In this document: positions 34,915 through 44,711 of the stretch, one piece after another | How the letters are laid out: every line of letters begins with the position of its first letter | Numbering within the stretch: position 1 is the first letter of the stretch | Source: Rehmannia glutinosa | Lineage: Eukaryota; Streptophyta; Magnoliopsida; Lamiales; Orobanchaceae | Assembly: GCA_016081115.2 (NCBI GenBank) | Contig: CM071930.1 | Location: 25,497,641-25,561,640 of the forward strand | Reading direction: 5' to 3' | DNA length: 64,000 bases | The notes under the pieces: generated by a model | Databases searched by the model: none | What the model saw: only the letters and a program-made list of their open reading frames with translations | Told to the model about the DNA's origin: nothing | Position numbers and translations under genes: made by a program

Positions 34915-35304
34915 TAGGATCACCAAAAATAGACATACAAATCCTAGATAAGGAGTCTAAGGAAGAGACAAAATTCTCTCAATTCAAAAAGTTCAAATAC
35001 AAGGGAATCGATGTTGTTTACAACGAATTCATGACGTTCATCACAGATTTGACTCAAGTTATAACATTTTAATTTGGGATTGAGCTTTCAAGCCCTCGAA
35101 TTAACGTTATTAAAATAAAATTCAACCTCGAAGGATATCAAGATGCTTATCCACATTCGAAATTTCAAATATTGTTCTCTGAATAGGATAATCAGATGAT
35201 CCATAGAGATTGTAACTCGCATTTTTCTCATTTGATTTATAAATATTCAATTTGTATTACTTTTTCGTGTTCATAATTTTACAAATGCAAAATTTTATGT
35301 TACA
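34915..35304 (+). repeat. 5' LTR of the small gag-only element
   Basis: Matches 38095-38490 across its length with scattered substitutions and small indels. The first bases, which should read TGTAGACACC as in the other copy, are altered to 'taggatcacc'. Confidence 0.75.
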
Positions 35305-35329
35305 AATTTTTTGCATGCCCTGTGGGATA

Positions 35330-37570
35330 ATTTCTACCTCTCATCCCTCATCTTCACCAAAGTTATTGAAGTATCAAGATGGTCAATTGCAAGATTACAA
35401 TAGTCAAAATTACTAAATCAAATTATTCAAATACTGCGAGTGGAAGTCTTGGCGTCATCGTAATAAATATGTCCAAGACTTTGCAAGAACTTTCGAAGAT
35501 CATTCTCTTGCTCGATACTGCTGAGAATGAATCACTTATGGGCATCAAGTTACTCGTTCACCTCAAGCATGAAAACCATCATGGTTACAAATACCACAAC
35601 TCTAAAGGAGCAAATCACAAGTTTGACAAGGAATATCGAAGGACTCATTAAGCATATATAAGAGCAAGACTCTCAAATCATGAAGTTGATAGACAAAGTA
35701 GACCAAGTTGATTCAAGTCGCGTGATGCACAAACAAGTCGAGGCTCCAGATGATGCTGAAACGTCCACAATGCATTAACCAAGTGAAAATGAGAAGTCTC
35801 CAACTAAGGAGTTGCAAGTCTTGTCTGACGGGTTAATCTCAATTGACCAACTGAAGGAGTTCAACGTGGGGACTATCAAAGATAAGTATGATGGAAGCTC
35901 CAAGTCTTCTTTGACTTTAAGCCATACTCTAACGGCTCGTTTGCTAAAATGGATGGGATTAGATAAACTTTTAGGATAGGAAATGATTATACTGTCCATT
36001 AGATTATTTAATATGGTTTAATATATTAGTAATTATATTTTTTTATAATGAGTAAGAATTTTCTGTTTTGCATTACTGATTGTGTGAGATTATTTTGTCA
36101 AATGATAAATTTGCCCTTATATTATTTTTATTCATATTCAACCATTGGCAGCAGAAAATGTCAAAGTCTGTAAAGATCCCTTTCTCCCATAGTTGAGTCG
36201 ATCGGCCAACTCTTCTGAAGAAAGACGATCGTTCGTGTTGCTCGTGGTGGCTGGTGAAGGAATAATTTAACAGATACATTACGTGCAGGTTTTTCCTACA
36301 AAAGAAGCTCCTCTTTCAATATTTGGAAGTGGCCCATGAGAGATTTCAAAAAATACAGAAAAAAGGAGAAAAAATAAGAATAGTAAAAGGATGTTACCAA
36401 AGAATCAAATGCCAGAAATTATTTCAATTATGTATGAAAACTAACCTATTTCACAAGGTGACGGAAGTCCGATTTCTTGTGCCCAAGATCTAATATTGAA
36501 GAAATAATTACAAACCAAAGATGTATGTATGGTATTTCTTAGAACTTGAAATAACAATATGCCTAAATAATTCACGAAAATTTTCCATGAATGCCAGAAG
36601 GAAAATCGAATTTACTCAAAAAAAATTCAGAGAAAGAGTGAGTACCCTTTTTCGTCGCTCGTATTGTGAATTAGCCTAGGGTTTCAGATGATGTTTCAGC
36701 AATGGGATTTAATCCCTACCCATTGTAATTTTGGAGACTTCCAAGGACAGATTCGTAAAAAAGAGTGTAAGTTTAGGGGCAACTTTAACATTACAACGCA
36801 CAAGATAAGTCAGTACTAAGTTATCACACCAGCAAGCTGTGATTATTAATCACTTGAAATTATGATTCAATATCGGGCTGGACAATTCATAATGGGCCTT
36901 AAGCAAAGTTGGCAAACAAAAGATTGGGCCTCATTATCCACCTTACCAGCCCTTATCAAATTTAGCAAACGAGACGTAAGAGAATTGACAACTTGAAAAT
37001 GCATATTTGTTATCAGCCACCAAAGTTCCTACAATTTGATGGCAAGGGCAATCCAAAACAACATGCAACTCACTTTATTAAAACAGGCAATGATGTTAGG
37101 ACTTATATATGGAGATCACTTAGTGAAGCAATTCACCTGATCCTTGAAGGAAAACACGTTCGATTGGTATACTGACTTGGGTGGGATATCAGTTGATAGT
37201 TGAGAAAAATTGGAACAAGAGTTTTTTAACCGATTCTATAGCACACGGTGAACCGTTATCATGATTGAACTCCCAAAGTCACGTCGGAATGAAGAGTTTG
37301 TCATTGGCTACATCAATTGTTGGGGAAACCTAAGCCTCAATCAGAAAGATCAATCTGTCCAGAATCTTCTCGCAACTAAGATGCATATCCAAGGAATGAA
37401 TTGGGGTCTATGCTACATACTTCAAGGAATCAAACCAAAAACTTTTGAAGTATTAACAACTCATGCACGTGCCATCAAGATAAGCATGAACATCGATGAA
37501 CAAGAACACCCAAGTGATATTGACGGCGATGAAGACGAAGAAGGCGAGCACAAGGGCAAATACAGTTAAC
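35330..37570 (+). pseudogene. Gypsy gag relic, split by a MITE
   Basis: Left part (35620-35925) reads EQDSQIMKLIDKVDQVDSSR, a stop, SDGLISIDQLKEFNVGTIKD. Right part (36977-37569) reads YQPPKFLQFDGKGNPKQHAT, DWYTDLGG, MIELPKSRRNEEFVIGYINC, IQGMNWGLCYILQGIKPKTF and an acidic tail. These are consecutive parts of a plant Gypsy retrotransposon gag. Internal stops and frameshifts make it non-functional. A MITE sits between the halves. Confidence 0.8.
35933..36976. mobile_element. Harbinger/Tourist-type MITE, 1044 bp, TAA duplication
   Basis: Ends are CGGCTCGTTTGCTAAA (left) and, on the other strand, CGTCTCGTTTGCTAAA (right). The element is flanked by TAA at 35930-35932 and 36977-36979. Removing it with one TAA leaves the gag frame reading straight across the junction, which confirms the borders. 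The interior has no transposase frame. Confidence 0.88.
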
Positions 37571-37593
37571 TCTTAAAAAAATGTGACAAATAA

Positions 37594-38012
37594 ACCTCAT
37601 TGACAAGAGCTAAAACTGTCAGTAAAGCATCTTAATATGAGCATAAATTGTCAACAAGCCTCCTTGATACGAGCACAAACTGTCAATAATGCTTCTTGAT
37701 ACGAGCATAAACTATCAGTAATGCTCCTTGATATGAGTATAAATTATCAATAATACTCCTTGACAAGAGTATAAAGGATCTACAAATTAAATACAAATGA
37801 AGACTCGTTGATACTAGTTTAAACTATCAACAAATTTCAAATCCAAATAAAGACTCTTTGATACGAGTTTAGACTATCAACAAATCTAAATTTAAATACA
37901 GACTTTTTGATATGAGTATAAACTATCAACAAATTCAAGAACTCTCTGATATGAATATAAAGTATCTACACATTCAAGAACTCCTTGATATGAGTGTAAA
38001 CTATCTATATGC
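37594..38012. repeat. Degenerate minisatellite, about 11 units
   Basis: Units start with CTCCTTGATAYGAGYATAAA-like sequence, followed by 'ctatcaa'. The first five are about 32 bp, the next three about 48 bp (with added 'aatccaaataaaga' type sequence) and the last ones about 39 bp. It lies between gag and the 3' LTR. Confidence 0.8.
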
Positions 38013-38094
38013 TTCAAATTGATCCCAAGTTAAATGATTTCGCGATTTATTCACTCCAAAACATGTTGTCGGTGAACAAATTGCGAGAGACATT

Positions 38095-38490
38095 TGTAGA
38101 CACCAAAAAACAGACACACACAAATCTTAGCGGATGAGTCTACGCAAGAGGCGGAATTCTCTCAATTCAAGAAGTCCAAATCCAAGGGAATCTACGGTGT
38201 TCAAAGTGCAATTCAAGGCATTCATTGCGGATTTGACTCACGTTATAGTGCTTAATTTGGGATCAAGCTTTCAAGCCCTCAAATTAATGTTATTAAAATA
38301 AAATTCAATCTCGAAGGAGATCAAGTTGGCTATCCACCTTCGAAATTTCAAATATTGTTCTTTGAAGAAGAGAATTAGAGGATACATAGAGATAATTATA
38401 ACTCACATTTATCCCATTTGATTCATAAATATTCAATTTGTATTACTTTTTCGTGCTCGTAATTTTACAAGTATGAAATTTGTGTTTCTA
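38095..38490 (+). repeat. 3' LTR of the small gag-only element
   Basis: Begins TGTAGACACCAAAAAACAG and pairs with 34915-35304. The end is set where similarity stops ('tgtgtttcta'). Confidence 0.75.
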
Positions 38491-38553
38491 AGGATTATAC
38501 AACATATTATACAAACTATTATGAATTTCATAACATATCAATACGATTATAGT

Positions 38554-39433
38554 CAGTGTCGGTCTTGACATTTAGAGGCCCGAGGCGAAAGATAAAAATA
38601 ATGCCACTTGAAATTACAACAACACAAAGAATAAAACTGCATAATGTAAACAAAAAAGTATGAAAAAATCATTTAAAAATGACTTCTTCGAGCATTTTGA
38701 GAAGCACATTCATATTCTCAAAACAATAAAAGCAAATTCATCAATATGTTTCATAATTAATTTGATCCAACGTGTCTTTTTCAATGCATAAAATTGCTAA
38801 TCCATTTAATATTTGTTAAGATATTGTTGAACATAAGAAAGTTTTTAACAATTTAACTTGGAGAAACTTATTTTTGCGATGCCACAATCACAAGCATAGT
38901 TAACAACATTCTATAGACAATCAAAATAGTATGATATCAATCTAAAGCATTTACAAACTCGAACATTACAAGTGTTGTCTTTTTAATAGTGTCACTTGTA
39001 ATTAACCCTTTTAATTGTTGTATGGTATCATCATGAATACGCATATTTAAGATTGGAATATTTTGCTAACCATGTTGCTGTCAAATAATCATGCCTAACA
39101 AAAATTCGAATAATTTTTACCCTAATGTTGGTGAGTTTGTCTTTTAAATAAGCCCTAAACTTCAAACCGAAAAAAAGTTTTTGGCAGATGGATGCAGAAC
39201 GACATAAAAGACAAAAGTACCGAATATGATACACAAAAGGATTGTGATTTTTATAGAATTATATTGGTTGGTCATTGTAAGTGACTAAGTGTATAAGAAA
39301 AGAATCAAAAGAAAAAATAAATGAACTGATATAGAATACACACACATATGCTAGCTCTAATGGGCCCCGGAAAATTTGGACTTTGGAGGCCCAGGGTGAT
39401 CGTCTTTTGGGCCTCTCCTCAAGGCCGTCACTG
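38554..39433. mobile_element. hAT MITE, 880 bp, with 8-bp duplication
   Basis: Left end CAGTGTCGGTCTTGA, right end (other strand) CAGTGACGGCCTTGA. The flanks are attatagt (38546-38553) and attataat (39434-39441), matching at 7 of 8 bases. GGCCC-rich subterminal sequence ('ggcccgaggcg' and 'gggcccc') is as in TTF-type hAT elements. No intact transposase. Confidence 0.82.
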
Positions 39434-39441
39434 ATTATAAT

Positions 39442-40401
39442 TTTGCTATGAAACGATATACTCCTCATTAACAAAAAAAAATTAAAGTATTTTGTTAGCT
39501 AATACAGGCTTGCCCTGGTATGTAATTGGTAAAAAGTTGATAATGTTAATTGTTCACAAAAATGTGAATGCATGGTTACACAGGAATTAAATTGGCAAAT
39601 TTCAAAAAGTCCCTTAAATAAAGAAATTATCTATTTATGCGTTTAAGATATATATTTGGAGTGAGATTATGAGAAAACAAGAAAGCTATATATTTAGCAA
39701 GAATAATGCTATAAGCAATGAACTCGTTAAATAAGGGGAAAAAACAATTACGTAGGAGAATTGGATGGCAAGTTTTAAAAAGTTGAGATTTGGGAGATCC
39801 CAGTTTTTCCCCCTAAGATCTTATGTTAATAATCTCATTTAGTTTAAACTATTTCAATTATAAAACATATATCGCTAACATTTTAAAAGCTCCATCATCT
39901 TATTTCATCCATCCTAATACTTCAATAAATTAATTTCAAAATAAGATCTAACATCCTATAAAGTTAAAAAACATATTATAAAATATAGGAGCTCATAAAA
40001 TCTATTAAATAAGCTTAGCCAAACATTACGTTTAGATCAATGACAATTTTTGTGAGGAAAAAAATAATATGAAAGTTAAAAGAAGTATTTATATCAAAAA
40101 GTATTAATAAAACAAATTAATTCAACTGCTATTTACATGTCATATTATATATTTATATTTTTCATAGTCCTATACAAAATAAATTAAAATATAGAATTAA
40201 GAACTTATTACCTAAAAAGTAAAATCTAAATCCCACATTAGCCGACCTGGAATTTAACATCTTTAACTTACTCCCCTTAGGTGTGCAAAAAACAAAATAC
40301 AGTCTATTTAACAGGTGGATCCATATAAAAATATCATAATCTCTATTCAAACAAAAACCGAGCCCAAAAGCAAGGCCCTCTTAGCCTCACGAAATTTCTT
40401 C
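39442..40401. other. AT-rich spacer upstream of NRT2
   Basis: No gene is seen. The last few hundred bases should contain the NRT2 promoter. Confidence 0.5.
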
Positions 40402-40408
40402 TATAAAA
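40402..40408 (+). promoter_or_regulatory. TATA box of the NRT2 gene
   Basis: TATAAAA 43 bases upstream of the start codon, which sits in 'cagccatgg', a good plant start context. Transcription would begin near 40435, giving a very short leader. Confidence 0.5.
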
Positions 40409-40450
40409 TTTACTGACTATACACACTGATAATAGCTTCAGATTTCAGCC

Positions 40451-41590
40451 ATGGAAACTCCCTCCAAAACCACCCAACAATCGTCCTTCACTCTGCAAGT
40501 AGATTCTGAACACAAAGCCACAGAATTCCGTCCGTTCTCAATATCCCCCCCTCACATGCGTGCTTTTCACCTGGCCTGGATTTCCCTTTTCTCATGCTTC
40601 TTCTCCACCTTCTCCATCCCTCCTCTGCTCCCCGCCATCCGCCACGACATCAGCCTCACCGCCGCAGACATCGGCAGAGCCGGAGTCGCCTCATTCGCCG
40701 GCTCCATATTCTCCCGCCTCGCCATGGGTCCCGCCTGTGATTTGGTAGGCCCACGCGCCGCCTCTGCTGCCGTATCCCTTCTCACTGCCCCTGCAGTCCT
40801 CGCCGTCTCGTTCATTTCGACGGCCAGGTCATTCATTATAATTCGATTTCTAATCGGTTTCTCACTCGCGAATTTCGTGGCTTGCCAATTTTGGATGAGC
40901 TCCATGTTTTCTGGCAACGTGGTTGGAGTGGCTAACGGTGTCTCTGCAGGCTGGGCTAATGTTGGGTCTGGCTTGACGCAGCTGGTTATGCCGTTAATTT
41001 ATTCCTTCCTCGTTAATAGCGTGAACCTCACATCCTCTACTGCTTGGCGCGTGGCGTTCGCTGTCCCAGCCGTTTTTCAAATTGTAACCGCAATCATGGT
41101 TTTGGCCTTTGGTCAGGATTTGCCAGACGGTAAATATAAACGAACACCAAAAACAGGGAAAAATTGAACGAAAACGCTTTCAGCATTCTATTCAACGGTT
41201 TGAAAAATTACAGGGGTGGATTTTGGGATTGACTTATGGATTTTGTTTCGGTGTAGAGTTGACAACTGATAATATCATCGCGCAGTATTTCTACGATAGG
41301 TTTAGCCTGAACATGGAGACGGCGGGGGCAATCGCCGCCAGCTTTGGATTAGCGAATATAGTGTCGCGGCCGGCGGGAGGGATGGTTTCCGACGCGATGG
41401 GGAGGAGATTCGGGATGAGAGGGCGGTTGTGGAGTTTGTGGGTGGCGCAGACGGTGGCGGGGATGCTCTGTTATTCGCTGGGTCGGATAAATTCGCTTTG
41501 GAGTTCAGTTTTGGTGCTGTGTTGTTTCTCGTTTTTCGTGCAAGCTGCTTCTGGCCTTACGTTTGGAGTTGTTCCTTTCGTTTCCAAAAG
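40451..41590 (+). CDS. NRT2: High-affinity nitrate transporter, NRT2 (NNP) family, exon 1
   Basis: Proton-coupled nitrate import at the plasma membrane (major facilitator superfamily). The first frame (40451 to about 41158) carries FRPFSISPPHMRAFHLAWIS, the MFS loop motif RLAMGPACDLVGPR, FLIGFSLANFVACQFW and the NNP signature SAGWANVGSGLTQLVMP, up to FGQDLPDGKYKR. The second good frame (about 41212-41590) continues with GWILGLTYGFCFGVEL, DNIIAQYFYDRF, GLANIVSRPAGGMVSDAMG and GLTFGVVPFVSKR. Between them a short piece lies in the third frame (NAFSILFNGLKNYR). Two single-base deletions, near 41156 and 41212, both in G runs, explain this. The exon ends at a GT donor (41591). Without correction the product stops at 41167. 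Confidence 0.88.
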
Positions 41591-42506
41591 GTACGTTGCA
41601 TCTGATAATTCATATGCTGCATCTGATTTTCATATGATTCTGTACTATGCACAACTTGGCGTCACTCTGCCTTTTCCTTTTTTGGGCTTTTCTTGGGAAA
41701 AAAACTTTGGAAACAATCATTCTTTGTTTTCTTTCATTATTTTTAAAAGGCTTTATATTATATGATATGTATATACACGCACACGAGGGTGAATCCAGAA
41801 ATTGAAGATGGGGTGAGCTAGAAATTGAAGATTTTCAATACAATAACAAATATTGTACAAAATTTTTCCAATATTCCTTGAAGTTGTGTGGGCTTTCAGG
41901 AAATGAAATTCTTTAAAATTAATCGGTAATATAATTTCTCAAATTGATTTGGGGATGTGTGTATTGGGTGATTGTTTAATGGGCTTACATAGGCTGAAAA
42001 AAGAAATATAAAAGGTTTGGACTGAGCATGAGCATGATTAATAAATGAGGTTAAACTACTATTAAAAAAAAATAACATGTCATATATAGGCTTCAAAGTA
42101 GCCAATCCTATGTTGGAGCCTTGCCCGGGCCTAAGATAGATCATATGTCCAACTTTTTCTTGGTGGGACGATTTTGGGTTTGGTCAAATCCATTCCAAAT
42201 TATTCATTGCCATCTTTACTCCCAATTCACATACCAAACATTGTGTAAGAGAACATTGCAACTATAAAATTAGATTTCTTTTTAATAAGTTGAGATGAAT
42301 GATTGGAAGAGATATGATAAATCTTAAATAAACAAAAAGAGTCAGGATACAATTTAAATATCATTAAAAAAAATAATTGATATCACTTAAACTACAAGCT
42401 CGTGATACAGACGTTCGATTCTATTAACAAGGAGTTTGCGAGAACTCGATTTCAAATTTGTGACCGCTTTCTAATTCTATTTTCGCTCTTGCAAATATTC
42501 ATTTTG
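41591..42506 (+). other. First part of the NRT2 intron
   Basis: AT-rich, non-coding. Runs from the donor 'gtacgttgc' to the CACTA insertion site. The frame stays open to 41765 by chance but loses all NRT2 resemblance after the donor. Confidence 0.6.
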
Positions 42507-42861
42507 CACTATGCCAGAAAATAGTTCAGATAACATATTTCAGATAGCGTTTTTAGATGAAAGTGTTATTGAAAAATTCGCTGATATTTTAGATGACACT
42601 TTTGTAGGAAAGCGCTATCACAATAAACCTTATAATAGCGTTTTATTAACGAAGTGTTATGTGAAGAAAACTGAAGATAACGCTTAGTTAAATATGTGTT
42701 ATATATGTTTTTGGAATAACGCTTCAAACAATAAGCGTTATCATAAAGTGTTATCTTTCGATCAAGTCTATTTTATTAAGATAGCGCTAATTAAAGGAAC
42801 GCTATATAATTTCTCATAATAACGCTTCGTACAAGAAGTGTTATCTCAAAATGTTATCTGT

Positions 42862-43557
42862 GAAATAATTTTCCTCCCGCGTAATTGCTTTACGCACATT
42901 CTTGAAAAAAAATTCTCACCAAAATTTTCTTCACGATTCTCTCTCACAAAAAACCCTCACCCCCAATTCTCCTTGACCAGCAAAACTGAAACCCAATTCT
43001 CTCTTCACCAGCAAAACTGAAAAATCACCACAAAAAACCCCAAATCAAAAAAAAGCAATAACTATCCACTCCCATCATGCAAAAGAATCGGTATAATAAA
43101 TAAATCCCCATATAACTCTTCCACAAATCCTCCGTGTATCGCTCTCTGCAGAAAAGGCCAACGAAAAGACAAAGAACACGGAGAACCAAATGAAAGCACT
43201 GAATCGCGAATCCGGCTCGACATCGGGCCGCGAATAGATGTTATCTGCTGTTTGTGGAGGAGAGAAAGCAGAGCACCACGAATCGTAAAAATGCGGCCGA
43301 GATTCTCATTTGAGCTAGTTAATTTGAATGGGGTTTCGAGAGAGATGCGAAAAGCTTTGTGAGTATATTTGGGTGTTCGTGTGAAAAGAGGGATGAGAAT
43401 ATTACTCCTCTGTTATTATATATTATTTCTCGTAAGACACAATCTCGATTTTTCCGCCTCGTTCTTGATCCTCTTTGAAATTAGGTCTACTTTTTATCTA
43501 TTATATTTATATATTGTATGTGAGAATATATATATGAGTCATATGCATTACTGTAAC
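42862..43557. other. CACTA interior, left part
   Basis: Begins with CT/CA-rich sequence ('tctctcacaaaaaaccctca') resembling a gene leader, then ordinary non-coding sequence. No recognisable protein. Confidence 0.35.
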
Positions 43558-44711
43558 CAGGGCCGGCCCTGGCAATCTAGGGGCCCATGGCAAAAGGTAA
43601 AAAAAGGGGCCTCTATATATAGAGATGACCATAAGAGTCGGCTCGTCCTGGCCCTACCTTAGCCCTAGCCCTAAAAGGCCCTAACTCTTAAGGGCTACGA
43701 CTAAAAGTCCTAAAATAATAAGGGCTTGCAAAATCTAGGTCAGCCCTAGCTTTTTATAGGACTAGGCCGAACCTATGACTTTTTTCTTTGACCTTTTTTA
43801 TGAAGCAATTCTGTCTGAATTAAAACACTGCATCATGATGGAAAAATTAACTTGCGAATATTTTATTCCACACAAATAATACCCCACAATTCTTAGATTC
43901 CATTTGAATTAAAATATTCAAAAATTAGTGTCGGGCTAAAAAGCTCTCATGTTATAAGGACATATAAAATATAGGTCTAGCTAGCCCTCAAATTTTTAGG
44001 GTCGGACTAGGGCCAAGCATTGACATTTATATCTATATAATTATAAAAATAAGAATTCTACACAAATAATTTTCCAGTTGTCACCATCCAAAGTATTAAG
44101 AGTACAACACGTACAAACATACAAGAAAAAATAAGTATCAAATAATTATAGAAAATTTTAGATCTTCTAGCATTTTTAGAAGCCTTCCAAATCTACTAGG
44201 AAAAAAATTAAGGTAAAAAACATGCAATAAGAACAAAATTCAACAATTATAAACAAATAAACTATTCTAAATAAGGAAACAATACACAAGAAAATTAAAA
44301 GTATTTTTTTTTCAAGAGGTTTAACTAATGTAGTATTATTATCTGCTCAAGAAACCATAAAATAGTATCCATATAATCACTCTCAAATCTGATTAGTGAT
44401 TATCTATGGGAATGAAAGATTAATTGTTAAAGATTTAATGAGTTTTTTTTTTTTGCCTTTTAGTATACTAACACAAAGGGTTTCGAGAATTTCGAGAATT
44501 GAAATTGAGTTTGTAACTTGAAATTTTAATATGAAAGTAGGTAAAAATAATAAAGTGTTGTAACAAACTAACAGGCTCCCAAAAAACAATAAAGTAGGTA
44601 AAAACAACATAATATATATATATATATACTTACATATACATAAATTTGGGGCCCCAAAAATTGGGGGCCCTTGGCCAATGCCCACTTAGCCCACCCCAAG
44701 GGCCGGGCCCG
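43558..44711. mobile_element. GGCC-ended hAT relic nested in the CACTA element
   Basis: Left end CAGGGCCGGCCCTGGCAATC. Right end on the other strand (C)GGGCCCGGCCCTTGGGG. Both are followed by GGGGCCC-rich subterminal sequence, as in TTF-type hAT elements. No transposase frame and no clear 8-bp duplication (actgtaac against atcagaat). Confidence 0.65.
43620..44036. mobile_element. TAGAGATG-type MITE nested in the hAT relic
   Basis: Left end TAGAGATGACCATAAGAG. The right end on the other strand is close to TAGATATAAATGTCAATGC. Repeated agccctaa/aagggct boxes occur on both sides (43660-43770 and 43930-44015). It shares its interior-right sequence ('gggctaaaaa..ctcatgtt') with the copy at 56512. 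Confidence 0.6.

Larger units (their letters stand above)
34915..38490 (+). mobile_element. Small gag-only LTR retrotransposon (Gypsy-derived)
   Basis: LTRs at about 34915-35304 and 38095-38490, 390-396 bp, aligned through 'gaattctctcaattcaag', 'tttcaagccctc.aattaa', 'attattaaaataaaattcaa' and 'ataaatattcaatttgtatt'. They differ at many positions, so the insertion is old. The 2.8-kb interior holds a Gypsy gag relic, a MITE and a minisatellite. No protease, RT, RNase H or integrase is present. Confidence 0.8.

Noticed and set aside
41591..41765. C-terminal extension of the second NRT2 frame
   Set aside because: Reads through a good GT donor and loses all transporter similarity; intron sequence.
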